Below are positions 23,581-25,902 of a DNA stretch of 25,902 nt, piece after piece. Under the pieces are notes generated by a model. That model had not been told where the DNA came from, did no database searches, and saw only the letters and a program-made list of their open reading frames with translations. Source of the stretch: G963674665 sp964609625 (GTDB lineage Bacteria > Desulfobacterota > Desulfovibrionia > Desulfovibrionales > Desulfovibrionaceae); assembly GCA_964609625.1 (NCBI GenBank), contig CAZSRS010000049.1:1-25902 (forward strand), read 5' to 3'. Made by a program: the position numbers and the translations under genes. Numbering within the stretch: position 1 is the first letter of the stretch; each line of letters begins with the position of its first letter.

Positions 23581-24699
23581 ATGAGTTTCTTACGCAATGT
23601 CATTTCTTTTTTTATTCATTGTGCAGTATGCTTGCTCATCACTCTTCTTCTCATTGAAGGTATCCTCCGGTTCTTTCCCGTCAGACAGGTACCCCACACT
23701 GCGGAACTGAGTGATGATAATCCAATACCACGTTATGTAAGCAATATGTCCGGAACATGGTCACATGATTGGAATTTCAGTATTGTTAATACAATCAACA
23801 TCAACAATTATGGCTACGTCAACAATATTGACTACGACAGGAATGACTCGTCGCCTTTGATCGCTGTTATAGGTGACAGTTTCGTTGCTGCAATGATGGT
23901 GCCCCATGATGAAACATTCCATGGTCGACTTGCTTCCTATTATAAAGGAAGCGTTCGCATATATTCTTTTGGCCTGAATGGTGCTCCACTTTCAACGTAC
24001 TTGAAGCTTGCCCAATTTGTAGATCATGAATTTCATCCCGATTATATACTGTTCACTATTGTTACCAATGATTATGATCAATCATATTTTAGATACAAAG
24101 GCTTCCCTGCGTTCTATTACTTTTTTGAAAAGCCTGATGGTAGCTTGTACCTTGACAAAGTAGATTTTTTCATTACTCCATGGCGACGAAACTTGGTTCG
24201 CGCGTCCCGCCTCATGGCTTACCTGACCCAGAATGTCCAGATCGGCGATCGAATCAAGGATATCATGCAGAGAGGGGACAACTCGATTCACGCCACCTCA
24301 TTTGACCACCACCGTCTGGCTGAATCAAAACAGGCGATTGATTTTTTCCTGGATCAACTTATTAAAACCGTTTCTCTGGATCGCTCAAAACTAGTGTTTA
24401 TCGTGGATGCTGTGCCAGCATTTATGTATGACCAGAATGAAACTCTGGAGTCAAACTCGAGTTTTGAGTTGGCACTGAATTCTTTTTTTATCGAACGTGC
24501 CACGAGTTTCGAGTTCCCTGTAATTTCATTGCAAGATATTTTTACTGTGCACTATCGTGCACATGGCTTGCGTTTTGATTATCCTACAGATGGGCACTGG
24601 AACCCCATGGCGCACGAAATCGTCTGCACAAGCATCATTGACTCCCGCTATCTTGATTTTCAATTTTCCACAACCCTGAACAATCCTGTTTCACAATGA
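23581..24699 (+). CDS. Membrane-anchored SGNH/GDSL-hydrolase-like protein
   Basis: Protein of 372 aa with a single N-terminal hydrophobic segment (about 8-27) that should anchor it in the inner membrane, with the rest periplasmic. The four SGNH blocks can be placed: Ser100 in VIGDSF, Gly134 in GLNGAP, Asn163 in VTND, and Asp337-x-His339 in TDGHWNP. Related folds act as esterases or as O-acetyl transferases and esterases on cell-surface polysaccharides; the exact substrate is unknown. ATG 23581 is chosen because AGGAG lies six bases upstream; a frame start at 23512 lacks this and would add residues ahead of the membrane segment. Base composition is far more AT-rich than the operon, pointing to separate acquisition. 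It precedes a sugar-nucleotide epimerase gene. Confidence 0.78.
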   Translation: MSFLRNVISFFIHCAVCLLITLLLIEGILRFFPVRQVPHTAELSDDNPIPRYVSNMSGTWSHDWNFSIVNTININNYGYVNNIDYDRNDSSPLIAVIGDSFVAAMMVPHDETFHGRLASYYKGSVRIYSFGLNGAPLSTYLKLAQFVDHEFHPDYILFTIVTNDYDQSYFRYKGFPAFYYFFEKPDGSLYLDKVDFFITPWRRNLVRASRLMAYLTQNVQIGDRIKDIMQRGDNSIHATSFDHHRLAESKQAIDFFLDQLIKTVSLDRSKLVFIVDAVPAFMYDQNETLESNSSFELALNSFFIERATSFEFPVISLQDIFTVHYRAHGLRFDYPTDGHWNPMAHEIVCTSIIDSRYLDFQFSTTLNNPVSQ

Positions 24700-24766
24700 T
24701 CTAACTGAGGCATAATGCTTCTACCTATATATTCACTTAACTCAATATATACTATTGGAGGCTGAC

Positions 24767-25750
24767 ATGATATTGATCACCGGCGGAGCCGGCTATATTG
24801 GTTCCCATTTAAACAAGATGCTCGTTTCCCAGGGAAGGGAAACAATTGTCTTGGACAACCTTGTTCATGGACACAGGGAGTTTGCAAAATGGGGAGCATT
24901 TGAGCAACAAGATCTAGCGGATATTGACGGTCTCAAGGCTGTGTTCTCAACATACCCAATTCACTCCGTCATTCATTTTGCGGCATACTGCTATGTACAT
25001 GAATCGATGAATAATCCTGCTCTGTATTACTATAACAATGTATCTGGTACTTTGAACCTTCTCCGCGCGATGCTGGAATATGATGTTCAGAATATCATCT
25101 TCTCTTCCACCTGTGCTGTCTATGGATACGCCCTTGAAGTTCCTTTGCCGGAAACTCACCATACGTCACCGATCAATCCCTATGGCCGCAGCAAGCTGAT
25201 GATCGAACAGATTCTTCAAGATTTCAATACTGCTTACGGGCTCAACTTTGCGGCCTTGCGCTACTTCAATGCCGCAGGGGCTGATCCCGAGACAGAAATT
25301 GGTGAGTGGCACGAGCCTGAGACACATCTGATTCCACTTGTTCTCGATACGGCACTAGGGAAACGTGCAAAGCTCACGGTCTATGGCGATACTCACAACA
25401 CACCTGACGGGACCTGTATCCGCGACTACATCCACGTCAACGACCTGGCCAAGGCCCATATTCTCATGCTGGACCATCTTGAAAAAAATGGGGAGAGCCG
25501 TGCCATCAATCTAGGCAACGGCGGTGGGTATTCCGTGCGTGAAGTCATAGAAATCGCGGAGAAAGTATCTGGCAGATCCATTCCTTTTGTCGTGGGGAGT
25601 GCTAATCCTGGTGACCCCCCCCAATTGGTCGCCGCGGCGAATACAGCCCGTTCGCTGCTGGGGTGGCAACCCGATTTCCCGACTCTCGAACAGATCATCG
25701 GCACTGCTTGGGCGTGGCACAAAAGACTGTATACCGATTTCAAACGTTAG
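24767..25750 (+). CDS. galE: UDP-glucose 4-epimerase-type NAD-dependent epimerase
   Basis: Extended short-chain dehydrogenase of 327 aa expected to interconvert UDP-glucose and UDP-galactose (or the N-acetyl forms). The NAD-binding GGAGYIGSH starts at residue 6, and Asp30 (VLDNL) follows the second strand. The catalytic set is Ser113-Ser114-Thr115 region, Tyr139 and Lys143 (YGRSK). The RYFNAAGAD and CIRDYIHVNDLA strings are typical of GalE. Start ATG 24767 follows GGAGG by five bases; a TTG twelve bases earlier overlaps that site. It lies 67 bases after the SGNH-like gene and could share its transcript. Together they suggest a surface-polysaccharide fragment, less AT-rich here than in the preceding gene. 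Confidence 0.93.
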   Translation: MILITGGAGYIGSHLNKMLVSQGRETIVLDNLVHGHREFAKWGAFEQQDLADIDGLKAVFSTYPIHSVIHFAAYCYVHESMNNPALYYYNNVSGTLNLLRAMLEYDVQNIIFSSTCAVYGYALEVPLPETHHTSPINPYGRSKLMIEQILQDFNTAYGLNFAALRYFNAAGADPETEIGEWHEPETHLIPLVLDTALGKRAKLTVYGDTHNTPDGTCIRDYIHVNDLAKAHILMLDHLEKNGESRAINLGNGGGYSVREVIEIAEKVSGRSIPFVVGSANPGDPPQLVAAANTARSLLGWQPDFPTLEQIIGTAWAWHKRLYTDFKR

Positions 25751-25849
25751 CCTCCAGATCCGTCGTAACCGTCACCATGACTCCACCTTCCACCTGGTGT
25801 AGCGAGCGGTTATAGACAGTCGTGACAAGACCGGATCAGGAGTTCTTTG

Positions 25850-25902
25850 ACAGGAGTTTCGCCCCACAGACCTTATTTTCCGAATAATAGCAATGAAATA
25901 AG
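25850..25902 (-). repeat. Right copy of 53-bp perfect terminal inverted repeat
   Basis: Exact reverse complement of bases 3-55. The inner edge begins with ACAGGAGTTTCGCCCC and lies 99 bases after the galE-like stop codon. Just inside it, the related string TCAGGAGTT (25836-25844) repeats part of the terminus. The copy runs to the last base of the window, so the repeat may continue outside. It may be an insertion-sequence end; alternatively the window is an assembly contig that ended at a repeat. Confidence 0.9.

Noticed and set aside
1..25902. CRISPR array, tRNA, rRNA or transposase genes
   Set aside because: No regularly spaced repeats, no cloverleaf or rRNA-like sequence, and no transposase or integrase motif were seen on either strand.

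Overview
The window is GC-rich for most of its length, with AT-rich flanks. It reads as chromosomal DNA of an anaerobic, sigma54-using Gram-negative bacterium. A Desulfovibrio-like sulfate reducer (Desulfobacterota) is my best guess. The reasons are a tungsten-type aldehyde:ferredoxin oxidoreductase, a radical-SAM aminomutase-family enzyme, a PAS-AAA+ sigma54 activator and the codon usage. This is inference; no rRNA or marker gene is present.

Layout. Bases 3-55 and 25850-25902 form a perfect 53-bp inverted repeat, so the window is bounded by two oppositely oriented copies of one repeat, probably insertion-sequence ends. Inside it lie: (a) a single-domain response regulator (489-893); (b) a PAS-PAS-AAA+-HTH sigma54 activator (1205-2971); (c) a 320-bp control region with three copies of the palindrome GATGC-N6-GCATC and a -24/-12 promoter at 3237-3252; (d) sixteen co-directional, tightly spaced and often overlapping genes (3292-22897); (e) a gene-poor stretch with one possible 49-aa ORF; (f) an AT-rich tail with an SGNH-hydrolase-like membrane protein and a GalE-type epimerase. 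All supported genes are on the + strand.

The sixteen-gene operon looks like a complete import and catabolic module for a diamino acid, most simply lysine or beta-lysine. A PotABCD-type ABC transporter imports a cationic substrate. A KamA-family radical-SAM protein would move the amino group to C3. AblB-type acetyltransferase would acetylate the terminal amine. One class-III aminotransferase would make the 3-oxo acid. An AtoDA-type CoA-transferase and a thiolase would cleave it to acetyl-CoA and 4-acetamidobutyryl-CoA. An M20 (or YtcJ-like) hydrolase would deacetylate the product to GABA, GabT would give succinate semialdehyde, and AOR would oxidise that to succinate and reduce ferredoxin. The individual reactions of an acetylated beta-lysine route were described biochemically in a pseudomonad decades ago (recalled from memory). 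I do not know of a gene cluster assigned to it, and an anaerobic version ending in AOR would be new to me.

The aminomutase-like protein is itself odd. At 841 aa it is a tandem duplication whose C-terminal half has lost the radical-SAM cysteines and the PLP lysine. Its active N-terminal half lacks the acidic residues that hold the lysine side chain in classical KamA, so the true substrate is open. A proline-racemase-family protein and an ADP-ribosylglycohydrolase are co-transcribed without an obvious role.
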